This document shows, one piece after another, positions 15,605 through 24,284 of a DNA stretch of 32,660 nt. Below the pieces are notes generated by a model that ran no database searches, was not told the origin of the DNA, and saw nothing but the letters and a program-made list of their open reading frames with translations. Every line of letters starts with the position of its first letter. Position 1 is the first letter of the stretch. The position numbers were made by a program, and so were the translations under genes. Source of the DNA: Lachnospiraceae bacterium UBA1748. Its GTDB lineage: Bacteria > Bacillota > Clostridia > Lachnospirales > Lachnospiraceae. The stretch covers positions 1 to 32,660 of the forward strand of contig DCHQ01000064.1 in the NCBI GenBank assembly GCA_002314855.1. The letters are read 5' to 3'.

Positions 15605-16762
15605 ATGGATGTAGAAGTTAATTATTTCAAAAAACTAGATAGAAAAATGGTTCGTGGCAAAGTGTTTTGCGCCGATGGTAAATTTAGGCAAGGCACGGTC
15701 ATATTAGAGGATAACGAAATTGTAGATGTTGATTTCTCCTTAGCCGATCTTAATGGTGGAATAATCGTTCCTACAAAGTATATTTTGCCCGGACTCATTG
15801 ACATACATATGCATGGTGCGAATGGAATAGATGGAAGTGTTGCAAGCATAGATGACCTGGTGCGTCTTGATAAATATGAAAGAGAACACGGTGTAGTATC
15901 TTATCTTCTAGCAACCATGACGCTTCCACTAGAGCAAATAGATGATGTGTGCCAAAATATTGCAGGTGCTATGGCTTCTGGTGAGGTTTTTGGACTTAGA
16001 GGAGCGTATATAGAAGGACCATTTATTAATAAAAATAAATGTGGTGCTCAAAATAGTGAGAATGCTCTCATACCAAGTGAGGAAAATGCCGATAAATTAA
16101 TTAGCATTATTGATAAGTGCAGGCGTGTGAGATGTGTTGCACTAGCTCCAGAGCTAGGCGGAAGTGAGCAGCTTATTAGGACTCTTTCTGATAAAGGGGT
16201 TATTGTATCGATTGCTCATACCGAGGCCGATTATAATCAGGCAATTGCAGGATTTGAAGCTGGAGCAAGTCAAGTTACTCATCTATATAATGCTATGTCT
16301 TCATTTAACCATAGAAATCCTGGTGTTGTAGGGGCGGCATTTGATAAATCAAAGTATGTAGAGCTTATTGCGGATGGCTATCATGTTAATGATGCAGTGG
16401 TACGAAGTACATTTGCGATGTTCGGTGACGATAGAGTGATATTAGTCAGTGACAGTACCATGGCTACAGGACTTGATGAAGGAAACTATTGGCTTGGAGA
16501 CAACGAAATAATAGTAAAGGGTAATAAAGCTGTTCTTAAGGATGATGAAAAGGTCCTTGCAGGAAGTGCATCTAATTTATTTGACTGCATGGTTAGTGCA
16601 ATTAAAATGGGAGTTGATCCAGCCAAAGCGGTGAAGGCGGCCACAATTAATCCTGCCAAGAGGCTTAACATTGATATGATGTATGGCTCCATTGAAAAGG
16701 GGAAGATGCCAGGACTCATTGTTACCAATGATAAGTGGGAGATAGAGCAGGTTATATTGTAG
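15605..16762 (+). CDS. nagA: N-acetylglucosamine-6-phosphate deacetylase
   Basis: Protein of 385 residues, the usual NagA length. It removes acetate from GlcNAc-6-phosphate to give glucosamine-6-phosphate. Metal-binding and catalytic motifs are in place: HMHG (68-71), YIEGPF with the metal Glu, SIAHTEA, THLYNAM, and the catalytic Asp in VSDSTMA (Asp283). The substrate-contact region FNHRNPGVVGAAF is also present. No clear RBS precedes the ATG at 15605; with a 6-nt gap from the permease it may rely on translational coupling. A later ATG at 15647 (MVRGKVF) would also give a NagA-like start. No nagB is nearby. Confidence 0.93.
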   Translation: MDVEVNYFKKLDRKMVRGKVFCADGKFRQGTVILEDNEIVDVDFSLADLNGGIIVPTKYILPGLIDIHMHGANGIDGSVASIDDLVRLDKYEREHGVVSYLLATMTLPLEQIDDVCQNIAGAMASGEVFGLRGAYIEGPFINKNKCGAQNSENALIPSEENADKLISIIDKCRRVRCVALAPELGGSEQLIRTLSDKGVIVSIAHTEADYNQAIAGFEAGASQVTHLYNAMSSFNHRNPGVVGAAFDKSKYVELIADGYHVNDAVVRSTFAMFGDDRVILVSDSTMATGLDEGNYWLGDNEIIVKGNKAVLKDDEKVLAGSASNLFDCMVSAIKMGVDPAKAVKAATINPAKRLNIDMMYGSIEKGKMPGLIVTNDKWEIEQVIL

Positions 16763-16777
16763 GTTGGTGTAATAAAT

Positions 16778-17449
16778 ATGAGCACACAGATTGATAACTT
16801 TCTTCGTAAATCCAATGTTGTTGTTACAGAAGTAATGTATATGACGCATGATGAGAGAAAAACCTGTCTTCATCTTACCGATGGACGTAAGGTTGAGACT
16901 TTTCATCCGTTAAAAAGAGTGATAGAAGCGTTTCCAGTAGGGAACTTCGAGGTTATTAATAAGGGGATAGCGATTGCTCCCTGCTTCGTTGAAAGAGCGC
17001 AGTACAATGTGTTTAGGATGAAGGATGGAGTAGAATTCCATGGCAGAGCTCGAAAGAAAAAAGATGAGCTAGGTAGTCAAGTGCTAATGAATGGAAAGAG
17101 AGGTCTTGAGTGGGCTCAGTTTAGTATACTTGATAATTTACCAATTGCTTTTTGCATAATAGAACTTGTTGTTGATGAGAATAAACATGGAATAGATTTT
17201 ATTTTTAGATATTGCAACAAAGAAATGGAAGTCCTTGAGGGTAAACCAATTAGTGAGATGATTAATAAATCATTTTATGAAATCTTTAAGGATGGTGATC
17301 AGAAGTGGCTTGTTATATATGCTGATGTAGCAGTTAATGGTGTTACCAAGGTAATAGAAGATTATAGCCCTGAGATTGGTGCCAAGCTTAAAATATATTG
17401 TTATCAGCCTAAGCCTAATTTTTGCGCTTGTGCATTAACGGTTATATAG
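16778..17449 (+). CDS. LytTR-like plus PAS domain protein
   Basis: Protein of 223 residues, not a named family. Residues about 12-92 follow the LytTR DNA-binding pattern: a strand VMYMTHDERKTCLHLTDGRK, a helix FHPLKRVIEAF, then NFEVINKGIAIAPCFVE and a last strand MKDGVEFHGRARKK. Residues about 108-223 look like a PAS sensor: LDNLPIAFCIIEL, FIFRYCNKEMEVLEG, ISEMINKSFYEIF and a final strand set. It would be a DNA-binding regulator with a C-terminal ligand sensor. It begins 15 nt after nagA, suggesting it may control the TRAP-nagA operon. Domain calls are by pattern only. A bidirectional terminator follows. Confidence 0.7.
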   Translation: MSTQIDNFLRKSNVVVTEVMYMTHDERKTCLHLTDGRKVETFHPLKRVIEAFPVGNFEVINKGIAIAPCFVERAQYNVFRMKDGVEFHGRARKKKDELGSQVLMNGKRGLEWAQFSILDNLPIAFCIIELVVDENKHGIDFIFRYCNKEMEVLEGKPISEMINKSFYEIFKDGDQKWLVIYADVAVNGVTKVIEDYSPEIGAKLKIYCYQPKPNFCACALTVI

Positions 17450-17461
17450 TATGACGAATAA

Positions 17462-17493
17462 AAAAGGATTGATGCCTTAGCATCAATCCTTTT
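17462..17493. terminator. Bidirectional terminator between the LytTR-PAS gene and xfp
   Basis: A perfect 14-bp stem, AAAAGGATTGATGC (17462-17475) and GCATCAATCCTTTT (17480-17493) with loop CTTA, carries A runs on the left and T runs on the right, so it can serve both converging transcripts. Confidence 0.88.
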
Positions 17494-17523
17494 ATTAATT
17501 TATATGTTTGAACTTGAGCTTGA

Positions 17524-19911
17524 TTACTTAAGTCCTGACCACTTCCAGTTAACGATTTCAGGAAGATCCTCACCTGTTGAGTGGATGTACTGCTTATGCT
17601 CAACAAGCTTGTCACTCATCTTCTGGTAGAGGTAAGCACCACGGTTACCAAGTTCAGGTAAGTACATAAGTGCAAGCTGTACAAGATGGAATCTATCAAC
17701 ATCATTCTGTACACGTACATCGAATGCTGTTGTGATTGTACCCTCTTCCTTGTATCCACGTACATGCATAAGTCTGTTGTTGTGACGTCTGTATGTAAGC
17801 TCATGGATGAGTGATGAATATCCATGGAAGTTGAAGATTACTGGCTTATCTGTTGTGAAGAGCATATCGTACTCAGCGTCTGTAAGTCCGTGTGGATGCT
17901 CGTTGTTTGGCTGAAGCTTGAATAAGTCTACAACGTTGATAAATCTAATCTTAAGCTCTGGTAACTCCTCGTTAAGGATTGAAACAGCTGCAAGAGCCTC
18001 AAGTGTAGGTGTCTCACCAGCACATGCAAATACGATGTCTGGATCCTGACCTGCATCGTTAGATGCCCAATCCCAAATACTAATACCCTGTGTACAGTGC
18101 TTAACAGCCTGCTCCATTGTGAGCCACTGTGGACGTGGGTGCTTAGAAGCTACGATAACGTTAACATAGTTACGGCTCTTGATACAGTGATCAAAAGTTG
18201 AAAGTAAACAGTTAGCGTCTGGTGGAAGATAGAGACGTACAACGTCTGCCTTCTTATTAGCAATATGATCCATGAAACCAGGATCCTGATGTGTAAATCC
18301 GTTGTGATCCTGCTGCCATACTGTTGATGCCATGATTAAGTTAAGAGAAGCAATCTCTTCTCTCCATGGAAGCTGATTACATACCTTTAACCACTTAGCA
18401 TGCTGAGCTGCCATTGAATCGATGATACGAAGGAATGCTTCGTAACTTGCAAAGAAACCGTGACGACCAGTAAGAAGGTAACCCTCTAACCAACCTTCAC
18501 ACATATGCTCTGAAAGCATACCATCCATGATACGTCCATCAAGTGCAAGACCTTCATCTGTATCAATGATTTCTGCGTTCCAATCTCTGCTTGTAGCTTC
18601 GAATGCATGGTTGAGACGGTTAGACATTGTCTCATCTGGTCCGAAGATACGGAAGTTTCTGCTTTCCTCGTTAAGCTTGAAGATATCACGAACGAACTTA
18701 CCAAGCTCGATCATATCCTGACCTTCAATCTTACCAGGATACTGTACATCAAATGCATAATCACGGAAATCTGGGAGTCTAAGATCTCTAAGGAGAAGAC
18801 CACCATTAGCATGTGGGTTAGCACCGATTCTTCTTGTACCTGTTGGGCAAAGAGCCTTGATTTCAGGAATAACCTTACCATCCTCAGTGAAGAGCTCTTC
18901 TGCATGGTAGCTCTCTAACCACTCCTTTAAGATATCAAGGTGATGTGGCTTATCCATCATGATAGGTACCTGATGAGCGTGGAAGCTATCTTCGATTCTT
19001 ACGCCATCTACTACCTTTGGACCTGTCCATCCCTTTGGTGTACGAAGTACAATCATTGGCCATACTGGACGAGTAGCATCGTTGTTTTCACGAGCTGTCT
19101 TCTGGATTGTCTTAATCTCTTCGATTACAGTATCCATTGTCTCGGCCATAAGCTTATGCATTGTCATTGGATCAGAACCTTCTACATAGTAAGGCTTCCA
19201 ACCATTACCCTTAAAGAATGCATCAAGCTCTTCCTTAGAAATACGAGAGAAGATTGTTGGGTTAGCAATCTTGTAACCATTGAGGTGAAGAATAGGAAGA
19301 ACTGCACCATCAGTGATTGGGTTAAGGAACTTGTTTGACTGCCATGAAGTAGCGAGAGGACCTGTCTCAGCCTCACCATCACCTACTGTTACAGCAGCGA
19401 TAAGATCTGGGTTATCAAAAACTGCACCGAAAGCGTGAGCGATACCGTAACCAAGCTCACCACCTTCATTTATAGAACCAGGAGTTTCAGGAGCACAGTG
19501 GCTAGGAACACCGCCTGGGAATGAGAACTGCTTACAAAGCTTCTGAAGACCATCCATATCCTCGCTTACGTTTGGATATACTTCGCTGTATGTTCCTTCT
19601 ACGTATGTATTAGAAATGTAGAAGTTTCCGCCGTGGCCAGGACCTGATAATAAGATAAGGTCAAGATCGTAACGCTTGATAGCACGGTTAAGGTGTGCAT
19701 ATACGAAGTTCTGTCCTGGAACTGTTCCCCAGTGACCAACGATCTTCTTCTTAACCTGATCCAATGTTAATGGCTGACGAAGAAGTGGATTCTCTAATAA
19801 GTAGAGCTGTGCAGCAGATAAGTAGTTAACTGCACGGAAGTACTTGTCCATGCTGGCAAGTAATTCATTAGTAATGTCTGTATCATTGCAGACTACGTAG
19901 TTATTACTCAT
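17524..19911 (-). CDS. xfp: Xylulose-5-P/fructose-6-P phosphoketolase
   Basis: Protein of 795 residues, the expected size. This thiamine-diphosphate enzyme splits xylulose-5-phosphate or fructose-6-phosphate with phosphate to give acetyl phosphate plus glyceraldehyde-3-phosphate or erythrose-4-phosphate. Visible motifs: GPGHGGNFYISNTYVEG (about residue 80), FPGGVPSHCAPETPGS, and the ThDP/metal motif GDGEAETGP (about 183). Later HQDPGFMDH and SKHPRPQWL are typical of the family. AAGGAG precedes the ATG. The gene is transcribed alone, opposite to the aminotransferase. No acetate kinase gene is in the window. It offers a bypass from sugars to acetyl phosphate. Confidence 0.97.
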   Translation of the reverse strand: MSNNYVVCNDTDITNELLASMDKYFRAVNYLSAAQLYLLENPLLRQPLTLDQVKKKIVGHWGTVPGQNFVYAHLNRAIKRYDLDLILLSGPGHGGNFYISNTYVEGTYSEVYPNVSEDMDGLQKLCKQFSFPGGVPSHCAPETPGSINEGGELGYGIAHAFGAVFDNPDLIAAVTVGDGEAETGPLATSWQSNKFLNPITDGAVLPILHLNGYKIANPTIFSRISKEELDAFFKGNGWKPYYVEGSDPMTMHKLMAETMDTVIEEIKTIQKTARENNDATRPVWPMIVLRTPKGWTGPKVVDGVRIEDSFHAHQVPIMMDKPHHLDILKEWLESYHAEELFTEDGKVIPEIKALCPTGTRRIGANPHANGGLLLRDLRLPDFRDYAFDVQYPGKIEGQDMIELGKFVRDIFKLNEESRNFRIFGPDETMSNRLNHAFEATSRDWNAEIIDTDEGLALDGRIMDGMLSEHMCEGWLEGYLLTGRHGFFASYEAFLRIIDSMAAQHAKWLKVCNQLPWREEIASLNLIMASTVWQQDHNGFTHQDPGFMDHIANKKADVVRLYLPPDANCLLSTFDHCIKSRNYVNVIVASKHPRPQWLTMEQAVKHCTQGISIWDWASNDAGQDPDIVFACAGETPTLEALAAVSILNEELPELKIRFINVVDLFKLQPNNEHPHGLTDAEYDMLFTTDKPVIFNFHGYSSLIHELTYRRHNNRLMHVRGYKEEGTITTAFDVRVQNDVDRFHLVQLALMYLPELGNRGAYLYQKMSDKLVEHKQYIHSTGEDLPEIVNWKWSGLK

Positions 19912-19961
19912 GTAAATAACTCCTTTCAGGATATTTCAACATCTATAATGTTCTGTTTAGC

Positions 19962-19990
19962 ATTTTATCAATAGGAAAAATCAAGTTCAA
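19962..19990 (-). promoter_or_regulatory. xfp promoter
   Basis: On the minus strand, TTGAAC (19985-19990), 17 bp and TAAAAT (19962-19967) form a strong sigma-A-type promoter. It predicts a leader of about 44 nt before the xfp start at 19911. Confidence 0.7.
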
Positions 19991-20175
19991 TGTAAATAAA
20001 GTTAAAGATATTTTAGAAAAAGAGCGTTTTTATAGTGTAAATTGTTAAAAAGCGTGCCTCTTGATTGGTAAAACTGTATAAAAATATGATATTTGATATG
20101 AGATATTAGTGAAGCACGATGGCATAATTCACATATTTATAACGAGAAATAATAGCAAATGCTACAAATAAATAA

Positions 20176-20204
20176 TTGCCAAACAAAGATTTTAACTATA
20201 TAAT
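20176..20204 (+). promoter_or_regulatory. Aminotransferase promoter
   Basis: TTGCCA (20176-20181), 17 bp, TATAAT (20199-20204). The predicted leader is about 55 nt and contains the inverted repeat at 20214-20240. Confidence 0.7.
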
Positions 20205-20213
20205 CTAACGTAA

Positions 20214-20240
20214 AATGTCAGTATTACGTGTTGTGACATT
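20214..20240 (+). promoter_or_regulatory. Inverted repeat in the aminotransferase leader
   Basis: AATGTCA and TGACATT face each other across 13 bp, about 10 bp downstream of the -10 box and before the GAAAGGA ribosome binding site. It could be an operator for a dimeric repressor or an RNA hairpin. The role is inferred. Confidence 0.45.
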
Positions 20241-20266
20241 ACTTATATAAGAAAGGATGTATTACT

Positions 20267-21550
20267 ATGAAGGCATACAAGGATATGACAAAAGAAGAGC
20301 TTCAGGCTCTCAAGGATGAACTCACAAAAATGTACGAGGATGCCAAAGGCAAGGGGCTTAAGCTCAATATGGCCAGAGGTCTTCCATCAGCAGAGCAGCT
20401 TGATATGGAAGCTGATTTCTTCAACACCCTTAATCCTTCAGTTAATTTTAAATCAGAAGCAGGTATCGACTGCCGTAACTATGGTGAGTTAATTGGTATC
20501 ACTGAGGCTAGAAAGCTTATGGGCGATATGCTTGAGATTCCAGCTGATAATGTATTTGTATTCGGCAACTCATCACTTAATGTTATGTATGATACAGTTG
20601 CTCGTTCAGTAATTCACGGTGTATGTGGTTCTACTCCATGGTGCAAGCTTGATAAGGTTAAGTTCCTTTGTCCAGTACCAGGATATGACAGACACTTCGC
20701 TATTACAGAGCAGTTTGGTATTGAGATGATTAATATCCCTATGAAGGCTGATGGTCCTGATATGGATATGGTAGAGCAGTATGTTAACAATGATCCAGCA
20801 GTAAAGGGTATCTGGTGTGTACCTAAGTATTCTAACCCACAGGGTATTACATATTCTGATGAAGTAGTTCTTAGATTCGCTAACCTTAAGCCAGCAGCAG
20901 AAGACTTCAGAATCTACTGGGATAATGCATATGCAATTCATCATTTATATGATGATAAGCAGGATCAGCTCATCGAGATTCTTGGTGCTTGTACTAAGGC
21001 TGGTAATCCAGATATGGTATTTAAGTTCTGTTCAACATCTAAGGTAACATTCCCAGGTTCAGGTATTGCTGCACTTGGTGCTTCTACTAACAACCTTGAC
21101 TTTATTAAGAAGATTATGACAGTTCAGACAATCGGTCATGACAAGCTCAATCAGCTTCGTCACGTAAGATATTTCAAGGATTTCGCAGGCATGAAGGCTC
21201 ATATGAAGAAGCATGCTGAGATTCTTCGTCCAAAGTTTGAGCTTGTATTAGCAGAGCTTGAGAAGGGACTTGGCGGTCTTGAAATCGGGGAGTGGACAAA
21301 GCCAATCGGTGGTTATTTCGTATCATTCCAGGCTGTGGATGGATGTGCTAAGAAGATTGTTGCTATGTGTAAGGATGCAGGTGTAACACTTACAGGTGCA
21401 GGTGCTACATATCCATACAAGAATGATCCACAGGATTCTAATATCCGTATTGCTCCAACATTCCCACCAATCGATGAGCTTGCTAAGGCACTTGAGATTT
21501 TCATTCTTTGTGTAAAGCTTGCAAGTGTTGAGAAGCTTCTTGAGGCATAA
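20267..21550 (+). CDS. PLP-dependent aminotransferase, aspartate type (subgroup Ic)
   Basis: Protein of 427 residues. It resembles the aspartate aminotransferases exemplified by mycobacterial Rv3722c, a branch distinct from classic AspC. Features: NMARGLPSAEQ near the N-terminus, the cofactor-contact region GNSSLNVMYD, KYSNPQG, the Asp-x-Ala-Tyr motif WDNAYAIHHL, the PLP Lys in CSTSKVTFPGSG, and RIAPTFPP near the C-terminus. It should move amino groups between aspartate and 2-oxoglutarate. GAAAGGA precedes the ATG, and it has its own promoter and terminator, so it is monocistronic. The subgroup is inferred from remembered family features. Confidence 0.85.
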   Translation: MKAYKDMTKEELQALKDELTKMYEDAKGKGLKLNMARGLPSAEQLDMEADFFNTLNPSVNFKSEAGIDCRNYGELIGITEARKLMGDMLEIPADNVFVFGNSSLNVMYDTVARSVIHGVCGSTPWCKLDKVKFLCPVPGYDRHFAITEQFGIEMINIPMKADGPDMDMVEQYVNNDPAVKGIWCVPKYSNPQGITYSDEVVLRFANLKPAAEDFRIYWDNAYAIHHLYDDKQDQLIEILGACTKAGNPDMVFKFCSTSKVTFPGSGIAALGASTNNLDFIKKIMTVQTIGHDKLNQLRHVRYFKDFAGMKAHMKKHAEILRPKFELVLAELEKGLGGLEIGEWTKPIGGYFVSFQAVDGCAKKIVAMCKDAGVTLTGAGATYPYKNDPQDSNIRIAPTFPPIDELAKALEIFILCVKLASVEKLLEA

Positions 21551-21580
21551 TTATTTATAATTAGCTAATATAGTAATATT

Positions 21581-21608
21581 AAGCCAGGCTGTAAGGCCTG
21601 GCTTTTTT
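21581..21608 (+). terminator. Intrinsic terminator of the aminotransferase gene
   Basis: AAGCCAGGC (21581-21589) pairs perfectly with GCCTGGCTT (21596-21604), followed by T to 21608. Confidence 0.9.
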
Positions 21609-21686
21609 ATAAGCTAGAGGTAGTATTTTAGCCAAGATATATGTACAATATATATGTATATGAGATGAAAGGTAAGGTTACCAGTC

Positions 21687-23450
21687 GTGGCATTTGATGG
21701 AATAACTATTGCTTCCGTAGTACAGGAACTTAATGAGAAAATCGTAGGCGGAAGAATACTTAAAATAGCTCAGCCAGAGAAGGATGAGCTTATAATCACA
21801 GTAAAAAATGAAGGCAAGCAGTATAGGTTACTTATAAGTGCTGATCCTTCATTACCACTTATATATCTTACAGAGGACAATAAGCCAAGCCCTCTTACAG
21901 CTCCGACATTTTGTATGCTTCTTCGAAAGCATCTTCAGAATGCCAAGTTTATCAGTTTTTCACAGCCTGATTTTGAGCGAATTGTGCGTATTGAATTTGA
22001 ACATCTTAACGAGATGGGCGATTTGTGCACCAAGACTCTTATTGTAGAGCTAATGGGCAGATACAGTAATATCATCTTTGTGGATGATAAGGATGTGATT
22101 GTAGACAGTATTCGTAGGGTTTCTAGCGCGGTTAGTTCGGTTCGTGAGGTTTTACCAGGAAGAGAATACTTCCTTCCTAAGGTTCTTGAGAAGAAGAATC
22201 CGATGATTGAGACTAGAGAGAATTTCCTTGGTATGATGCGCGCTGGAGATGAGGCGAAAGAAGCTGACGGCAAGCTTATAAAACCAACGCCGGTATTTAA
22301 GGCTATATACATGGAATACACTGGAATAGCTCCATTAGTAGCAAAGAGTATGTGCCTTAATGCGGGGATTAGCCTTGATTTATTAATTAGTGATATTGAT
22401 GATGCGAACCTCGATAACTTGTGGAAGATATTTAATGAGACATTTGACAAGGTAAGAAATGGTCAGTTTGAACCAACTATCTATTATGAGGATGGTGTGG
22501 TATTAGATTATGCCAGCATTGATCTTCCTGATATATCAGAGAAAAAGAAATATGATACAATCTCAGAGCTTCTTTTTATTTTTTACTCTGAAAAGAATAT
22601 TGTATCTAGAATCAGACAGCGTTCATATGATATAAGACGTGTTGTTCAGAATGCTATTGATAGAACAAAGAAGAAGATAGATATTCAGGAAAAGCAGTTT
22701 GAGGATACAGCTAAGCGTGAAACGTACAAGATATATGGTGAGCTTCTCAATGCTTATGGATACAGCCTTAAAGATGGGGAGAAGAGTGCGGAAGTCCTTA
22801 ATTATTATGATAATCAGATGATTACCATACCTCTTGATCCCATGTATTCTGTAAAGGATAATGCTAGAAAGTATTTTGATAAGTACGGCAAATTAAAGAG
22901 AACTTATGAGGCTCTTACTACTCTTATGGAGGAGAACAAAAAGGAACTTATGCACCTTGAGTCTATAATGACTTCTCTTGATATTGCCAGAAGTGAAGAT
23001 GATTTAGTTCAGATTAAGGAAGAACTTATTGATTCTGGATATGTTCGTAGAAGACGTAATCTCAAGAAACCAAAGATTACATCTAAGCCATTTCATTATA
23101 TTAGCAGTGCCGGATATGATATTTATGTTGGCAAGAATAATTATCAAAATGAGGAGATATCGTTTAAGTTAGCTAGTGGTAAAGATATGTGGTTCCATGC
23201 CAAGAATGCTCCGGGGTCCCATGTAATAGTAAAGGTGGGTGATGGAGAACTTCCAGACTCAGTTTACGAAGAAGCAGCTTCACTTGCAGCTTTTTATTCT
23301 AGTGTGAAGGATCAGGACAAGGTAGAGATAGACTATACAGCCAGAAAGAATCTTAAAAAGCCAGCAGGAAGTGCTCCAGGATTTGTTATTTATCATACCA
23401 ATTATTCCATGATGGCAACCCCATCTACTAAAAATCTTAAGCAGGTATAA
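21687..23450 (+). CDS. rqcH: Rqc2 homolog RqcH (NFACT family)
   Basis: Protein of 587 residues of the NFACT family, formerly called fibronectin-binding protein. It binds obstructed 50S subunits and recruits tRNA-Ala to add C-terminal alanine tails that mark nascent chains for degradation. The NFACT-N domain begins MAFDGITIASVVQELNEKI and includes LVELMGRYSNIIF. A long helical, coiled-coil middle (about 300-450) precedes the NFACT-R (DUF814) domain with YDIYVGKNNYQNE and DMWFHAKNAPGSHVI. The ending NYSMMATPSTKNLKQV is usual for the family. It starts with GTG at 21687; ATGAAAGGTAAGG upstream supplies a plausible RBS. Confidence 0.95.
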   Translation: MAFDGITIASVVQELNEKIVGGRILKIAQPEKDELIITVKNEGKQYRLLISADPSLPLIYLTEDNKPSPLTAPTFCMLLRKHLQNAKFISFSQPDFERIVRIEFEHLNEMGDLCTKTLIVELMGRYSNIIFVDDKDVIVDSIRRVSSAVSSVREVLPGREYFLPKVLEKKNPMIETRENFLGMMRAGDEAKEADGKLIKPTPVFKAIYMEYTGIAPLVAKSMCLNAGISLDLLISDIDDANLDNLWKIFNETFDKVRNGQFEPTIYYEDGVVLDYASIDLPDISEKKKYDTISELLFIFYSEKNIVSRIRQRSYDIRRVVQNAIDRTKKKIDIQEKQFEDTAKRETYKIYGELLNAYGYSLKDGEKSAEVLNYYDNQMITIPLDPMYSVKDNARKYFDKYGKLKRTYEALTTLMEENKKELMHLESIMTSLDIARSEDDLVQIKEELIDSGYVRRRRNLKKPKITSKPFHYISSAGYDIYVGKNNYQNEEISFKLASGKDMWFHAKNAPGSHVIVKVGDGELPDSVYEEAASLAAFYSSVKDQDKVEIDYTARKNLKKPAGSAPGFVIYHTNYSMMATPSTKNLKQV

Positions 23451-23486
23451 TTGGCGCATTTAATATAAAAGCAGAAAGGCAAGACA

Positions 23487-24050
23487 ATGAGTAAAGGTAA
23501 TGCAACTGAAGAAGAAATGAAAACTAAGCGACTTGGCAGAGAACTTGTGGCTAAGGGATCTATTATTTCTTATTATCATGACAAAATACAGGTTCCAAAC
23601 GGTAAGATTGTGACTTATGATACTATTCTTCATCAAGGGGCGGCAGCAGTACTTCCAGTAACTAATGAAGGAAAGTTAGTGATGGTTCGTCAGTATCGTA
23701 ATATTCTTGATAGAATAACTTTGGAAATACCAGCAGGTGGACTAGATGGCCCGGATGAGCCAACTATTGAGGCCGCAAAACGCGAACTGGAAGAAGAGAC
23801 AGGATATGTATGTGATTCAATTGAACCGCTTATATCTATTTTTCCTACAGTTGCTTATAGTAATGAGAAAATTGATATATACGTAGCAACTGGACTTAGT
23901 AAGACAGAGCAACACCTCGATGAGGATGAATATCTTAATGTTGAAGAGTGGAATATAGATGACATAATTCCATTAATATATGGTGGCATAATTCAGGACT
24001 CTAAAACCATTTCTGCCATACTAGCATACAAAGAAAAATATCTAAAATGA
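23487..24050 (+). CDS. Nudix hydrolase, ADP-ribose pyrophosphatase type
   Basis: Protein of 187 residues. The Nudix box is canonical, Gx5Ex7REUxEExGU, running from GLDGPDE to RELEEETGY (about residues 91-113). The surrounding layout (VRQYRN before the box, EIPAGGLD at its start and FPTVAYSNEKIDIYVA after) matches ADP-ribose pyrophosphatases that split ADP-ribose into AMP and ribose-5-phosphate. AGAAAGGC precedes the ATG. The gene lies 36 nt after rqcH, so they may be co-transcribed. A GC-rich terminator follows at 24140. Confidence 0.9.
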   Translation: MSKGNATEEEMKTKRLGRELVAKGSIISYYHDKIQVPNGKIVTYDTILHQGAAAVLPVTNEGKLVMVRQYRNILDRITLEIPAGGLDGPDEPTIEAAKRELEEETGYVCDSIEPLISIFPTVAYSNEKIDIYVATGLSKTEQHLDEDEYLNVEEWNIDDIIPLIYGGIIQDSKTISAILAYKEKYLK

Positions 24051-24139
24051 TATAAAATGAGCAAATTTAAAAATTTTTTAAAAAAATTTTTTTACAAGAT
24101 ATAGTGCAGTTAGCTGACACGTCTGTCGAAATCTTGTGG

Positions 24140-24187
24140 AAAAATGCCCGAAACCCCAATAAATACAAGGGTTTGGGCATTTTTTTA
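24140..24187 (+). terminator. Intrinsic terminator after the Nudix gene
   Basis: AAAATGCCC-g-AAACCC (24141-24156) pairs with GGGTTTGGGCATTTT, one base bulged, and a T run reaches 24187. The preceding stretch 24062-24092 is made of A and T runs and may be bent DNA. Confidence 0.85.
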
Positions 24188-24190
24188 TAT

Positions 24191-24219
24191 TTGCTTTATA
24201 TAAAAAATCTGCTTATAAT
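24191..24219 (+). promoter_or_regulatory. xerD promoter
   Basis: TTGCTT (24191-24196), 17 bp, TATAAT (24214-24219), directly after the upstream terminator and about 65 nt before the xerD ATG. Confidence 0.6.
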
Positions 24220-24284
24220 GTTACGTAGACCAGCCATGAATGACATAACAACGTGGGGGAAAACGAAAAGGGAGACTTTGTCAG

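Larger units (their letters stand above)
19912..20266. other. 355-bp divergent intergenic region
   Basis: This AT-rich region separates xfp (minus) and the aminotransferase (plus). It carries both promoters and an inverted repeat at 20214-20240. The middle part (about 19995-20170) shows no gene; a weak distant pairing between CGTGCCTC near 20055 and GAAGCACG near 20112 is the only other structure noticed. Confidence 0.7.

Noticed and set aside
20054..20118. Distant pairing CGTGCCTC with GAAGCACG, possible small RNA
   Set aside because: Seven of eight bases over a 50-nt AT-rich loop, with no promoter or terminator around it.
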